A DNA stretch of 64,000 bases from Aliivibrio fischeri ATCC 7744 = JCM 18803 = DSM 507. Lineage in GTDB: Bacteria; Pseudomonadota; Gammaproteobacteria; Enterobacterales; Vibrionaceae. Shown one piece after another: positions 1 to 9,325 of this stretch (position 1 is the first letter of the stretch; each line of letters starts with the position of its first letter). The DNA is taken from assembly GCF_023983475.1 (NCBI RefSeq), contig NZ_CP092713.1, positions 1,364,001 through 1,428,000 of the forward strand, written 5' to 3'. A program made the translations under genes and the position numbers. Under the pieces are notes generated by a model. It was not told the origin of the DNA, searched no databases, and saw nothing but the letters and a program-made list of their open reading frames with translations.

Positions 1-608
1 AACCCTTTTAATGAAATATCAATGGTTGCCACACCAACAAATTGATTATTTTCAAAATAAGGTTGTGAAGCGGTGATCATTTTCTGCTTGGTAAAAGGAT
101 CAATGTAAACCTCAGACCATGAAATATTATGGCTACTGTTTTCATGTGAAACCGATGTATACCATGACTCTTGTTGATAAGGTGTATTGCTAGGAATGTT
201 GTAATCGTTAACAGAGGTGATTTTTCCTCGTTCATCACGAGAATAAAAAATGCTAGCTAATTGTTTGGATGGCTCCAATGTATTGGGTTCTGGCCAAATG
301 CCACCACTAATAATAATATCGTCGCTCTCTTTGAAAACAGAATAAGTCATATCTTCAAGAACATCGATAGAGTAACCGCTTGCCGCCACCCCAACAAGTG
401 CATGCAATGTGGAAAGAGAATGATTAAGTGGATCCTCTATTTCCCTAGCTAAAAGTTGAGTTCGTAAATTAAGATTGTTTTCAAGATTTTCACGAATAGG
501 AGGTTCAACAACATAATAAGTAATACTGCCAATAACCGTAATTAAAAAACAAACATAACAAGCTAATGCGAGAATGCTCTTTTTCTTTAATGACATATTA
601 TTATTCAT
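1..608 (-). CDS. Cache-domain chemoreceptor, N-terminal part (3' end outside window)
   Basis: This is a partial gene: the frame is open from its start at 608 to the window edge, about 202 residues. Residues 6-31 form a hydrophobic membrane anchor after a Lys-rich start. The following periplasmic segment has the pattern of a double-Cache ligand-binding domain, with a long helix after the membrane, an ISGGIWPEP stretch, SWYTSV, WSEVYIDPFTKQKMITAS and FVGVATIDISLKG. Such domains bind amino acids, sugars or organic acids and usually feed a methyl-accepting signalling domain or a GGDEF domain. The output domain lies outside the window, so 'chemoreceptor' is an inference from the N-terminus, typical of Vibrio methyl-accepting proteins. 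A second in-frame ATG lies four codons downstream at 596. The gene follows the TetR gene on the same strand after 147 bp. Confidence 0.75.
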   Translation of the reverse strand, partial: MNNNMSLKKKSILALACYVCFLITVIGSITYYVVEPPIRENLENNLNLRTQLLAREIEDPLNHSLSTLHALVGVAASGYSIDVLEDMTYSVFKESDDIIISGGIWPEPNTLEPSKQLASIFYSRDERGKITSVNDYNIPSNTPYQQESWYTSVSHENSSHNISWSEVYIDPFTKQKMITASQPYFENNQFVGVATIDISLKG

Positions 609-755
609 AAAAAACCTAGCACTTTATTTGTAGATATAATTATTAACTATAATCGCCTTAAGTACTTTGTCGTAAAATAACTCAGCTAAGTTTGATCTTA
701 CCCTCATTAATTATTCAAAGAATATGGTCCATATTTACATCTTTATACAAATGGT

Positions 756-1367
756 CTACTCAGCAACCCCATAACTCTGTAAGAAAATTGTGGTTAGTGT
801 TTCTATTTTTTGTCTTAGTTCTTTCCCTTGTGGTTCAACATCCAAATGCATCACTTGAGGCCAAAAAAACAATCCTTGAAACAAGCTCACATACACATCC
901 GTCATTTGCTTTGGGTCGATATTTTTAAGTCTTTTCGCCTCAATGGCACTTCTAAACCACTGAGTGATCGCACGAATACTGTAAATATTTTGAATAAGGT
1001 GCTTCGCCATCTCTGGTTGACGTAAAAACTCCATCACAATCGTACGGGCTAAAGCAATACCATACGTTTTATAAAGAACATCAATTTCTTTGTAAGCTAT
1101 CTCAGTTAACTGTTCTTCCATGCTTTTTTTAAAGTCAAAATGATAAGACACACTTTCATTCACCGAATCATTAATAATGGTGAGCACTGACTCAAACAAC
1201 ACTTCTTTACTTTCAAAATGTCGATAAAGCGTTCGTTTAGACACTTCTGCAGACGATGTGATCCTATCCATATTCGCGGCTAAAAAGCCGAATTCAATAA
1301 ATTCTTCTTTTGCTGCATTAATGATATCTAAGTGTTTTTGTTGCGATCTTGTCAATTTTTTTTGCAT
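756..1367 (-). CDS. TetR-family transcriptional repressor of the adjacent RND pump
   Basis: A 203-residue protein of usual TetR size. Residues about 10-55 hold the helix-turn-helix: IINAAKEEFIEFGF, then the turn before RITSSAEVSKRTLYRHFESKE, the classic TetR recognition signature with Tyr and His-Phe at the helix end. The C-terminal two thirds are helical and would be the ligand-binding and dimer domain; its inducer cannot be read from sequence. It is divergently transcribed from the RND adaptor gene at 1538 and the shared 170-bp region holds a perfect palindrome, so it most likely represses the pump and itself. Such regulators respond to drugs, bile salts or fatty acids. Family assignment is firm; the target is an inference from layout. 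Confidence 0.9.
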   Translation of the reverse strand: MQKKLTRSQQKHLDIINAAKEEFIEFGFLAANMDRITSSAEVSKRTLYRHFESKEVLFESVLTIINDSVNESVSYHFDFKKSMEEQLTEIAYKEIDVLYKTYGIALARTIVMEFLRQPEMAKHLIQNIYSIRAITQWFRSAIEAKRLKNIDPKQMTDVYVSLFQGLFFWPQVMHLDVEPQGKELRQKIETLTTIFLQSYGVAE

Positions 1368-1424
1368 GTTCCCTCCAATCTATATGAGCTAGTCTAACCA
1401 TTCCAAAAACAAATGTATACTTTT

Positions 1425-1477
1425 GAGTTTACTTTATGCTTTTTACGTATAAAATAAACTCTAGAGTTTACTTTGTA
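1425..1477. promoter_or_regulatory. Probable TetR operator region between regulator and RND pump
   Basis: A perfect 16-bp palindrome, TAAACTCTAGAGTTTA, lies at 1455-1470. The half-site GAGTTTACTTT occurs at 1464-1474 and again as a direct repeat at 1425-1435. Both lie in the divergent region between the TetR gene (start 1367) and the adaptor gene (start 1538). Size and position fit a TetR dimer site. Binding itself is inferred. Confidence 0.6.
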
Positions 1478-1537
1478 ACTGTAAAACTCTTTCAATCAAT
1501 TTATTGGATTAATCGCTCTTTCATGAGGACTGAGTAA

Positions 1538-2650
1538 ATGCGTTCTACCACTTCTACATTAATGTTAATTAAAAAAACGGCCATCGCAGTAAGTCTTGCT
1601 GTTGGCTCCATGGTAATTTCTGGTTGTGACACTAATGAAGTAGCTAAAGAGATCTCACAACCAACAATTAGACCAGCACTGACTGAGATAGTATCTCCTA
1701 GTGCTAATGCACAACTGCGTTTTAATGGCGTAGTTCGCTCTGCACAACGCGCAGATTTAGCGTTTAGAATGAGCGGTCGTGTGATCAATGTGTTGGTTGA
1801 AGAAGGTCAACAAGTTAAAAAAGGACAACTATTAGCTCAACTTGATCCTCGTGATGCACAAACAGCACTAGAATCTGCTCGTGTTGAATACAAAAACAGT
1901 AAAGCTGAATACACTCGTGGCAAAGCCATTTATGAAAAAAGCCAAGCGATAGCAAAAAGTGATTTAGATACCTTAACCACTCGTTATCAACTAGCTAAAA
2001 ACCGTTTAGATGAAGCACAACGCCAGCTTGAATATACGCAGTTACATGCACCATTTGATGGTGTAATTGGCAAAAAAATGATTGATAATCACATTCAAAT
2101 TCAAGCCAATAGCCCAGTATTAACGGTTCATAATGTTGATGATTTAGAAGTACTCATCAATATTCCTGACAGCGTAATGTTAGGGAATTTAAAAGGCTCG
2201 AAAGCACTGGCCCAAATCAGTGCACTTCGTAATGAAACCTTCCCTCTTGTGCTAAGCACTTATGGAACGCAAGCGGATCCAATCACGCAAACTTATCTTG
2301 TGGTTCTTAAATTTGAAGATCTGCGTGGTTTTAATGTACTTCCAGGGATGACGGTGAAAGTCGTACCGGTTTATTCAGATGAACAAGATCAAGCGTCATT
2401 ACTCATCACTGTGCCACTAACAGCGGTTGTACCGGATAATCAAGGCGGACAATTTGTATGGGTGGTAACTCAAGAGAATAAAGTTCAAAAGCGTGCTATT
2501 AACGCAGGTACTTTAGTCTCCAATCGAATTGTTATTAACGATGGTTTGCATACTGGTGAGCGTATTATTATTGCAGGTGCTTCTAGCTTAAAAGAAGACA
2601 TGGAAGTGAGAGCATATACTGACACGCTTTCTTCGCAGGTTGAGGAATAA
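1538..2650 (+). CDS. RND efflux periplasmic adaptor lipoprotein (membrane fusion protein)
   Basis: The 370-residue protein is the adaptor that links an inner-membrane RND pump to an outer-membrane channel. It begins with a hydrophobic signal ending in the lipobox VISGC, so it is probably a lipoprotein anchored through that Cys near residue 30. The HlyD/AcrA pattern follows: a biotinyl-lipoyl-like half motif with GRVINVLVEEGQQVKKGQLL, a coiled-coil hairpin at about 95-160, the second half motif YTQLHAPFDGVIGKK, then beta-barrel and membrane-proximal domains. TGAGG at 1524-1528 supports the start at 1538; an ATG at 1562 gives a more compact signal peptide and is the alternative. The pump gene follows after 3 bp, so the two are one operon. 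No outer-membrane channel gene lies nearby; a TolC encoded elsewhere would be needed. Confidence 0.92.
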   Translation: MRSTTSTLMLIKKTAIAVSLAVGSMVISGCDTNEVAKEISQPTIRPALTEIVSPSANAQLRFNGVVRSAQRADLAFRMSGRVINVLVEEGQQVKKGQLLAQLDPRDAQTALESARVEYKNSKAEYTRGKAIYEKSQAIAKSDLDTLTTRYQLAKNRLDEAQRQLEYTQLHAPFDGVIGKKMIDNHIQIQANSPVLTVHNVDDLEVLINIPDSVMLGNLKGSKALAQISALRNETFPLVLSTYGTQADPITQTYLVVLKFEDLRGFNVLPGMTVKVVPVYSDEQDQASLLITVPLTAVVPDNQGGQFVWVVTQENKVQKRAINAGTLVSNRIVINDGLHTGERIIIAGASSLKEDMEVRAYTDTLSSQVEE

Positions 2651-2653
2651 CGT

Positions 2654-5600
2654 ATGGATATCGCTCGTTACACCATAGCTAAACGTACCTCGGTATGGGT
2701 GCTTATTGCGTTAATTTTATTTGGTGGCTATTTAAGCTACTTAAAACTTGGACGATTTGAAGATCCTGAATTTGTGATTCGCCAAGCGGTGATTAATACT
2801 CCTTATTCAGGTGCAACAGCACAAGAAGTCTCAGATGAAGTCACTGATATCATTGAAGGTGCGGTTCAATCTCTTCAAGAAGTGAAAGAAATAAAATCTG
2901 TATCGAAACAAGGCATGTCTGAAGTAACAGTTGAGATCAAACTTGAATTTGCAGGCAGTCAAGCCGCACTGCAACAAGTATGGGATAAGCTGCGCCGAAA
3001 AGTGGGTGATGCACAACGCATGTTACCTCCGGGAGCGGGCTCATCCATCGTTAATGATGATTTCTCAGATGTTTATGCCCTATTCTTCGCAGTGACTGGT
3101 GATGGGTTTAGTGATAAACAGCTGCAAGATTATGTTGATGATCTCCGACGAGAACTGGTATTGGTTCCCGGTGTAGCAAAAACAGCCACGTTAGGTGAAC
3201 GCCAAGAGACCATTTTTATTGAAATGTCTGGCGAGCGTATGGCTAAGTTTGGCGTGTCAGCAGAAAAAGTGTATCAAGTATTGCAAAAGCAGAACATGGT
3301 AACGGTTGCAGGAAGTATTGAGACCGATTCAATGCGTATCCCTGTTATTCCAAGCTCAAATGTGAACTCGTTTAATGATCTCATTAATCTGCAAATCAAT
3401 CTTGGAGATAACAATGCAGTACTTCGCTTAGGTGATATTGCAACGGTAACTCGTGGGTATCAAGAACCGCAAAGTATGATGGTTCGCTATAATGGTCAAC
3501 GAGCGGTAGGGTTTGGTATCTCAAATGTCGCAGGTGGCAACGTGGTTGATATGGGTGATGCCGTAAAAGCACGTATTGCTGAATTAGAAAACCAGCGTCC
3601 TTTAGGTATTGAGCTAAATGTTATTTCAATGCAATCAGATTCGGTTCGAGCTTCGGTTACTAACTTTATTGATAACTTGATTGCTGCGGTTGTGATCGTA
3701 TTTATTGTTCTTCTTCTCTTTATGGGCGTTCGCTCAGGGATCATTATCGGCTTTGTATTGCTATTAACTGTTGCTGGTACGTTATGCATCATGCTAATTG
3801 AAGACATTGCGATGCAACGCATTTCATTAGGTGCCTTAATCATCGCATTAGGGATGTTAGTGGATAACGCCATTGTAGTAACTGATGGTATTTTAGTTCG
3901 CTTACAAACAACGCCAAACGATAGTCGAGATGAAATCGTATCTGATGTGGTTAATGCGACAAAATGGCCTCTACTTGGCGGTACGGTTGTAGGTATCTGT
4001 GCATTCAGTGCAATTGGTTTATCACCATCTGATATGGGTGAATATGCAGGTTCGCTATTTTGGGTAATTCTTTACTCCATGCTACTAAGCTGGGTATTTG
4101 CCGTTACCATTACGCCGATGCTGTGTTATGACTTTTTGAAAGTAAAACCGGTAGACACACAAGCCCCCGTTGGCCGTATAAGCCGTTGGTATCGTCAATT
4201 ATTAACTTGGGTAATCAAACACCGGGTAATTAGCCTTAGCCTATTATTAATGGTCTTATTTACTTCTATTTATGGGGCAAAATACATTCCACCAGGTTTT
4301 ATGCCTGAATCTCAACGCGCACAATTTGTGGTTGATGTGTATTTACCTCAAGGCTCAGACATAAAACGTACAGAGCAAACTATTGCCAGTATTGAGCACG
4401 ACATAAAACAAAAAGCAGGCATTACTAACATCACCAGTTTTGTTGGTGGCGGTGGTCTACGCTTTATGCTGACTTATTCACCAGAGGCGCGTAATCCAAG
4501 TTACGGTCAATTATTAATTGATATTGATGATTACCAAAACATTGCGCCATTATTGGGAGAATTACAAAGTGAGCTTGATGAAAAATACACAGATGCATCA
4601 ATCAAAGTATGGAAATTCATGCTGGGTCGTGGGGGCGGTAAAAAAATTGAAGCTGGCTTTAAAGGTCCAGACAGTGCCGTACTTCGTCAATTAGCGGAAC
4701 AAGCAAAAACCATCATGCTAAATGATCCACAATTGATTGCAGTTCAAGATGATTGGCGTCAACAAGTACCCGTGCTACGTCCTCGTTATTCAGAAGAAAA
4801 AGCACAACAATTTGGCTTAACAACACAAGAAATTAACCAGGCCATTGCACAGACCTTATCTGGACGTAATGTCGGTGTTTACCGTGAAGGTAATGATCTT
4901 ATCCCGATTGTGGCACGTTCACCAGAAACAGAACGAAGCCACCAACGTGCAATTGAAAACACAGAAGTATACAGCCATGCTGTTGGCGGTTTTATTTCTG
5001 TTAGCCAATTAGTTGAATCCACTGATGTGGTTTGGGAAGATGCGATTTTGCGCCGTATTGATAGAATGCCAACGATTCTGGTGCAAGCGGACCCCGCTCC
5101 AGGCGTATTAACCGCTGATGCATTTAATCAAGTTCGTCAAAAAATCGAAGCGATCGAGCTGCCATCAGGTTATGAGTTAATTTGGTATGGTGAATATAAA
5201 GCGTCTAAAGATGCGAATGAAGGATTAGTGATTTCAGCACCTTATGGTTTTGCTGCAATGATCTTATCGGTTATTTTCATGTTTAATGCGCTACGTCAGC
5301 CATTAGTCATTTGGCTAACAGCACCACTTGCTATCATTGGAGTTACGGTTGGATTGATCATATTCCAAACCCCATTTGAGTTTATGGCGATATTAGGTTT
5401 CTTAAGCTTAATTGGTATGATGGTGAAGAATGCCATTGTATTAGTAGACCAAGCCGATGCTGAAATTAGAGAAGGTAAGCTGCCATATAATGCTATTATC
5501 GACGCCTCTTTAAGTCGTGCTCGACCAGTATTACTTGGCGCATTGACCACTATCTTAGGGGTTGCACCATTGCTAATTGACCCATTCTTCAAGAGTATGG

Positions 5601-5704
5601 CTGTAACCATTATGTTTGGTTTATTATTTGCAACAATCCTGACGTTAATCGTTATTCCATTGTTCTATGCAATGTTCTTCAGAATCAAAGCAATTGATGC
5701 GTAA
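2654..5704 (+). CDS. RND-family efflux pump permease
   Basis: A 1016-residue inner-membrane proton-driven exporter with the RND layout: TM1 at about residues 13-30, a large periplasmic loop, TM2-6 at about 335-490, a second loop, and TM8-12 in the last 160 residues. The TM4 proton-relay region reads LGMLVDNAIVVTDGI, with one Asp where AcrB has a pair, and TM10 carries the conserved Lys in GMMVKNAIVLVDQAD. This fits the hydrophobe/amphiphile-type subgroup related to TriC rather than AcrB itself. Substrates cannot be predicted. It is translated 3 bp after the adaptor gene, preceded by GAGG, and ends in a strong bidirectional terminator at 5731. Regulation by the divergent TetR protein is likely. 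Confidence 0.93.
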   Translation: MDIARYTIAKRTSVWVLIALILFGGYLSYLKLGRFEDPEFVIRQAVINTPYSGATAQEVSDEVTDIIEGAVQSLQEVKEIKSVSKQGMSEVTVEIKLEFAGSQAALQQVWDKLRRKVGDAQRMLPPGAGSSIVNDDFSDVYALFFAVTGDGFSDKQLQDYVDDLRRELVLVPGVAKTATLGERQETIFIEMSGERMAKFGVSAEKVYQVLQKQNMVTVAGSIETDSMRIPVIPSSNVNSFNDLINLQINLGDNNAVLRLGDIATVTRGYQEPQSMMVRYNGQRAVGFGISNVAGGNVVDMGDAVKARIAELENQRPLGIELNVISMQSDSVRASVTNFIDNLIAAVVIVFIVLLLFMGVRSGIIIGFVLLLTVAGTLCIMLIEDIAMQRISLGALIIALGMLVDNAIVVTDGILVRLQTTPNDSRDEIVSDVVNATKWPLLGGTVVGICAFSAIGLSPSDMGEYAGSLFWVILYSMLLSWVFAVTITPMLCYDFLKVKPVDTQAPVGRISRWYRQLLTWVIKHRVISLSLLLMVLFTSIYGAKYIPPGFMPESQRAQFVVDVYLPQGSDIKRTEQTIASIEHDIKQKAGITNITSFVGGGGLRFMLTYSPEARNPSYGQLLIDIDDYQNIAPLLGELQSELDEKYTDASIKVWKFMLGRGGGKKIEAGFKGPDSAVLRQLAEQAKTIMLNDPQLIAVQDDWRQQVPVLRPRYSEEKAQQFGLTTQEINQAIAQTLSGRNVGVYREGNDLIPIVARSPETERSHQRAIENTEVYSHAVGGFISVSQLVESTDVVWEDAILRRIDRMPTILVQADPAPGVLTADAFNQVRQKIEAIELPSGYELIWYGEYKASKDANEGLVISAPYGFAAMILSVIFMFNALRQPLVIWLTAPLAIIGVTVGLIIFQTPFEFMAILGFLSLIGMMVKNAIVLVDQADAEIREGKLPYNAIIDASLSRARPVLLGALTTILGVAPLLIDPFFKSMAVTIMFGLLFATILTLIVIPLFYAMFFRIKAIDA

Positions 5705-5730
5705 TACCAGTAATAAAAAGTACTAAATCA

Positions 5731-5757
5731 AAAGGAGCGAATAATCGCTCCTTTTTT
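5731..5757. terminator. Bidirectional terminator between RND pump and galM
   Basis: Ten-base-pair arms AAAGGAGCGA and TCGCTCCTTT enclose the loop ATAA, followed by a T run on the plus strand and preceded by an A run that serves the minus strand. It lies between the convergent ends of the pump gene and galM. Confidence 0.92.
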
Positions 5758-5765
5758 CTATCTAA

Positions 5766-6827
5766 TTAAACAATAAATTGATAGCAAGTTTGATGTTGAT
5801 ACGTTTCATCTGGTTGCAAAATGGCACTTGGGTGATCCCATTCTGGGTGATTTAACGCATCAGGTAGGAATTGAGTCTCTAATGCAATACCAGAATAATC
5901 CTGATACACCCCTCCTACTCGATTTGGTGTGCCAGCTAACCAATTTCCAGTATACAGCTGCATTGCAGGCTTAGTGGTAAATACATGCATGGTGACTAAA
6001 CTGTCTGGAGAGGTTAAACTCGCAGCGCTATCTCCCTTAGAACACGCTTTATCAAGAACAAAAGAGTGATCGTACCCTTTGGCTTTTTCTTGGTCTTTAT
6101 CGAGCATGAAATCTTGCGAAATCACTTTAGGTGAAGTGAAATCAAAATTCGTGTTTTTAACTCGTTTCCATTGCCCTTTAGGAATACCAAACTCTGTCGT
6201 TGGTACAAACTCTTGCGAATTAACACTTAAGATATGATCTATCCCTAAGTGTTCACTGTCCGCCCCGAGTAAATTAAAATAAGCATGATTAGTTAAGTTA
6301 ATCGGCGTTGTCTTATTCGTTTTTGCTTTGTAGCTAATGGCTACTTCATTATCATTGGTAAGTTGATATTTTACGGTAACATCGAGATCACCGGGAAAAC
6401 CTTGATCCCCATCTGATGATACCAAACCAAATTCAACACTGTTTTCTGTTACTTCTACCACGTTCCAACGACGTTTATTAAACCCTTCAGGCCCACCGTG
6501 TAAGGTGTTTCCTGCTTGATTGGTTTCAACTTGATGTTTAATACCATCAATTTTAAATTGGCCATTTGCGATACGATTTGCATAGCGGCCGACAGTGACC
6601 CCCATATAACTTTGTTGTTCTAAAAAATCAGCCATGGTTGACTGCCCTAACAACACTTCACGTAATTGACCTTTAACCGGCACTTTGCAACTTAACCACG
6701 TTGCGCCAATATCCATAAATACGGCACGCATTCCATGTTGATTTTTCAGTTCGAATAACTGAGCAAGGCGACCATCGCTGGCCGCCTCCTGAGTCATGGT
6801 TTCGAACAATGTTGATTGTTCTGTCAT
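5766..6827 (-). CDS. galM: Aldose 1-epimerase (galactose mutarotase)
   Basis: Interconverts the alpha and beta anomers of D-galactose so that beta-D-galactose released by beta-galactosidase can be phosphorylated by GalK. The 353-residue length is normal. The fold signature includes GRYANRIANGQFKIDG near residue 82, the substrate-binding TLHGGPEGFNKRRW, the catalytic His in NLTNHAYFNL and the catalytic Glu in ALETQFLPDALNHP close to the C-terminus. It is the last gene of galE-galT-galK-galM, starting 9 bp after galK, and ends just before a strong terminator. A cytoplasmic enzyme; no signal peptide is seen. Confidence 0.96.
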   Translation of the reverse strand: MTEQSTLFETMTQEAASDGRLAQLFELKNQHGMRAVFMDIGATWLSCKVPVKGQLREVLLGQSTMADFLEQQSYMGVTVGRYANRIANGQFKIDGIKHQVETNQAGNTLHGGPEGFNKRRWNVVEVTENSVEFGLVSSDGDQGFPGDLDVTVKYQLTNDNEVAISYKAKTNKTTPINLTNHAYFNLLGADSEHLGIDHILSVNSQEFVPTTEFGIPKGQWKRVKNTNFDFTSPKVISQDFMLDKDQEKAKGYDHSFVLDKACSKGDSAASLTSPDSLVTMHVFTTKPAMQLYTGNWLAGTPNRVGGVYQDYSGIALETQFLPDALNHPEWDHPSAILQPDETYQHQTCYQFIV

Positions 6828-6836
6828 CTTTATTCC

Positions 6837-7991
6837 TTATAAAACCAGACCGGCACCATTGGTTGCTTGGCAAACATAAATGGATTCTTTTAAGCCTGTT
6901 TTCGCTTCATATAATTCTTTAACGGCCGCTTTCACTTCATCCACTAACATTGGTGGAACTAAGGCAACAATACAGCCACCAAAACCACCACCTGTCATGC
7001 GTACGCCACCTTCTGCGCCAATCACGTTTTTAACGATATCAACCAAGGTGTCAACTTCGCTAACCGTGATTTCAAAATCATCACGCATTGAGGCATGAGA
7101 TTCGGCCATTAAAACCGCCATGCGTTTCATGTCTCCTGACGCTAACACTTTTGCCGCTTCTTCGGTACGATCATTTTCTGTAATCACGTGGCGCGCACGT
7201 TTTGCAACCATTTCATCCAATTCATGTGCTTTTGCGTTAAATTCTTCGATAGTCACATCACGCAATGCTTTCACACCAAAGATACGAGCCGCTTCTTCAC
7301 ACTGTTCACGGCGAGTGTTGTATTCAGAATCCACTAATCCACGTTTTTTATTTGAGTTAATAATAACCACTGACATATCTTCAGGCATTGATACCGCTGT
7401 GGTTTCTAATGAACGGCAATCTAATAACATTGCGTGGTTTTCGTTGCCTTCTGCTGAGATCATTTGGTCCATAATGCCGCAGTTACAACCAACAAATTCG
7501 TTCTCTGCTTGCTGACCATTGAGTGCGATTTCTGCTTGGCTGATGTCTAGGTTATACAGTTCTTTAAACGTCTGACCAATAACCACTTCTAGCGCCGCCG
7601 ATGAACTAAGACCAGCACCTTGTGGTACGTTACCCGATACCGAAATATCCGCACCTTTAAACTCATAACCACGGCCAATTAAACATTTCACTACGCCACG
7701 AATGTAATTCGACCACATTTTGTTTTCTTGGAATGTGATCTCTTGGGTAATATCAAACTCGTCGGTTTCATTACCGTAATCTACCGATACGACACGAACG
7801 ATATTGTCATCACGCTTTGCAGCAGCGACAACCGTTTGGTAATTGATCGCACAAGGCAATACGAAACCGTCATTGTAATCAGTGTGTTCACCAATTAAGT
7901 TCACACGGCCCGGCGCTTGAACGATGTGCGTTGGAGCGTAAGAAAGTACTGAGTTGAATGCGTCTTTTACGTTTTTAATTAGGTTTGTCAT
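6837..7991 (-). CDS. galK: Galactokinase
   Basis: Phosphorylates alpha-D-galactose with ATP to galactose 1-phosphate, the first committed step of the Leloir pathway. The 384-residue protein shows all three GHMP-kinase motifs: the galactokinase signature [19 protein letters not shown] near residue 28, the phosphate-binding [15 protein letters not shown] near residue 125, and [13 protein letters not shown] near residue 335. Its length and N-terminus match the family, supporting the ATG at 7991. It lies between galT and galM on the minus strand. The upstream 145-bp spacer to galT holds a dispersed repeat element rather than an evident new promoter. Confidence 0.98.
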   Translation of the reverse strand: MTNLIKNVKDAFNSVLSYAPTHIVQAPGRVNLIGEHTDYNDGFVLPCAINYQTVVAAAKRDDNIVRVVSVDYGNETDEFDITQEITFQENKMWSNYIRGVVKCLIGRGYEFKGADISVSGNVPQGAGLSSSAALEVVIGQTFKELYNLDISQAEIALNGQQAENEFVGCNCGIMDQMISAEGNENHAMLLDCRSLETTAVSMPEDMSVVIINSNKKRGLVDSEYNTRREQCEEAARIFGVKALRDVTIEEFNAKAHELDEMVAKRARHVITENDRTEEAAKVLASGDMKRMAVLMAESHASMRDDFEITVSEVDTLVDIVKNVIGAEGGVRMTGGGFGGCIVALVPPMLVDEVKAAVKELYEAKTGLKESIYVCQATNGAGLVL

Positions 7992-8018
7992 AGTCTTGTT
8001 CTCAAAATTTTGTAGGGA

Positions 8019-8136
8019 ATTTTATTTTTAGGTTTTAGGTCGGTCGCAAGCTCCCTTGCAGGTTTCAGGGTGACCTTCGTTAGATACCATAGTCACAACA
8101 AATACCCCTGAATCCTTTAGCGAAGCGTCCTTGTCC
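8019..8136. repeat. Intergenic repeat element, copy 1 (galT-galK spacer)
   Basis: The core GTCGCAAGCTCC at 8044-8055, followed by CTTGCAGGTTTCAGGG, is shared in inverted orientation with the galE-galT spacer at about 9260-9300. The element can fold (GCAAG/CTTGC around CTCC; AGGTC/GACCT; CTTCGTTAGA pairing with TTTAGCGAAG). Only two copies are visible in this window; wider dispersal is a guess. Confidence 0.55.
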
Positions 8137-9186
8137 CTAATCCTTATAATGCACATCGCTCACATCACGCAGTTTTTGCGCGGCTTGCTCGGCGGTTAAA
8201 TCTCGTTGGCTTTCGGCTAACATTTCGTAGCCCACCATGAATTTACGAACCGATGCAGAACGAAGCAGTGGCGGATAAAACAGTGCGTGTAATTGCCAAT
8301 GTTCAATATCAGTGCCCTCTTCAAAGAAAGGCGCATAATGCCAACCCATTGAGTATGGGAATGAGCACTGGAACAAGTTGTCGTAACGACTGGTTAGCTT
8401 TTTGATTGCTAATGCCAAATCATCACGTTGCTCGTCCGTTAATTCACTCATACGACGAATGTGTGTTTTTGGTAGTAGCATGGTTTCAAACGGCCATGCA
8501 GCCCAATAAGGGACAACAGCAATCCAATGTTCTGTTTCTACTACCGTACGTTCGCCATCTTTTAGTTCTGATTCAACATAATCAACCAACAAGTTTGAAC
8601 CGTGTTCTTGGTAATACTCTTTAAGATGTTTTTCTTTGCGCTCAATCTCATTAGGTAAGAAGCTGTTTGCCCAGATTTGACCGTGTGGATGCGGTTGAGA
8701 ACACCCCATTGTCTCGCCTTTGTTCTCAAACGCTTGAACCCAAACGTACTCTTTTCCTAACTCTTCAATTTGATCATTCCAGGTGTCAATCACATTACGA
8801 ATTTGACCAACTGGCAGCTCTGGTAAGGTTTTGCTGTGATCAGGTGAAAAACAGATAACACGACTTAATCCACGAACCCCTTGTGTTTTAAACAGCGGAT
8901 TAGACGATTGCGGCGCTTCAGGTGAATCCGTCATCAGTGCAGCAAAGTCATTACCAAATACGTAAGTGCCTTTATAATCTGGGTTAGTATCACCTGAGAT
9001 ACGATCATTGGTTGGGCACAAGAAACAGCCTTTGTCGTATTGTGGTAACTCAGCCGTTGATGGCTTTTCATCTTGACCACTCCATGGACGTTTCGCACGA
9101 TGTGGTGATACTAAAATCCACTGACCCGTTAAAGGGTTATAACGGCGATGCGGATGATCTACTGGGTTAAACTCAACATTTGACAT
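8137..9186 (-). CDS. galT: Galactose-1-phosphate uridylyltransferase
   Basis: Transfers UMP from UDP-glucose to galactose 1-phosphate, giving UDP-galactose and glucose 1-phosphate. It shows the HIT-like active site [12 protein letters not shown] with its nucleophilic His, the zinc-binding CFLCPTN near residue 50, and the conserved N-terminus [21 protein letters not shown] place the start at the ATG at 9186 (349 residues), because the sequence then begins as enterobacterial GalT does; a TTG five codons upstream at 9201 has no better ribosome site. It lies in galE-galT-galK-galM with spacers of 139 and 145 bp on either side, which are unusually long for an operon and carry related repeat elements. 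Confidence 0.97.
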   Translation of the reverse strand: MSNVEFNPVDHPHRRYNPLTGQWILVSPHRAKRPWSGQDEKPSTAELPQYDKGCFLCPTNDRISGDTNPDYKGTYVFGNDFAALMTDSPEAPQSSNPLFKTQGVRGLSRVICFSPDHSKTLPELPVGQIRNVIDTWNDQIEELGKEYVWVQAFENKGETMGCSQPHPHGQIWANSFLPNEIERKEKHLKEYYQEHGSNLLVDYVESELKDGERTVVETEHWIAVVPYWAAWPFETMLLPKTHIRRMSELTDEQRDDLALAIKKLTSRYDNLFQCSFPYSMGWHYAPFFEEGTDIEHWQLHALFYPPLLRSASVRKFMVGYEMLAESQRDLTAEQAAQKLRDVSDVHYKD

Positions 9187-9224
9187 AATTTTTATACTCA
9201 ATTCTTTTTAATAAAATACAGATG

Positions 9225-9325
9225 AACCCAGATACTTATATTTGTCGCTCTAACCATGCTCTTCTCTGAACTCTGCCAAGGAGCTTGCGACTGATCTGAA
9301 TTCTGAACTCTTAATCTTTTAGATC
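9225..9325. repeat. Intergenic repeat element, copy 2 (galE-galT spacer)
   Basis: Read on the minus strand this spacer contains AGTCGCAAGCTCCTTGGCAG followed by AGTTCAGAG, which aligns with GGTCGCAAGCTCCCTTGCAG followed by GTTTCAGGG of the galT-galK spacer. The two copies are in opposite orientation and flank galT. Similarity falls off outside the ~35-bp core. Confidence 0.5.

Noticed and set aside
3496-3873. Minus-strand frame inside the RND pump gene (125 codons)
   Set aside because: It lies wholly antisense to a well-conserved membrane-protein region, has no family features, and repeats the complement of its codon pattern.
7120-7515. Plus-strand frame inside galK (131 codons)
   Set aside because: Antisense shadow of galK motif regions; no ribosome site and no recognisable domain.
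9199-9201. TTG as the galT start
   Set aside because: Five codons upstream of an ATG that gives the family N-terminus, with no better ribosome site.
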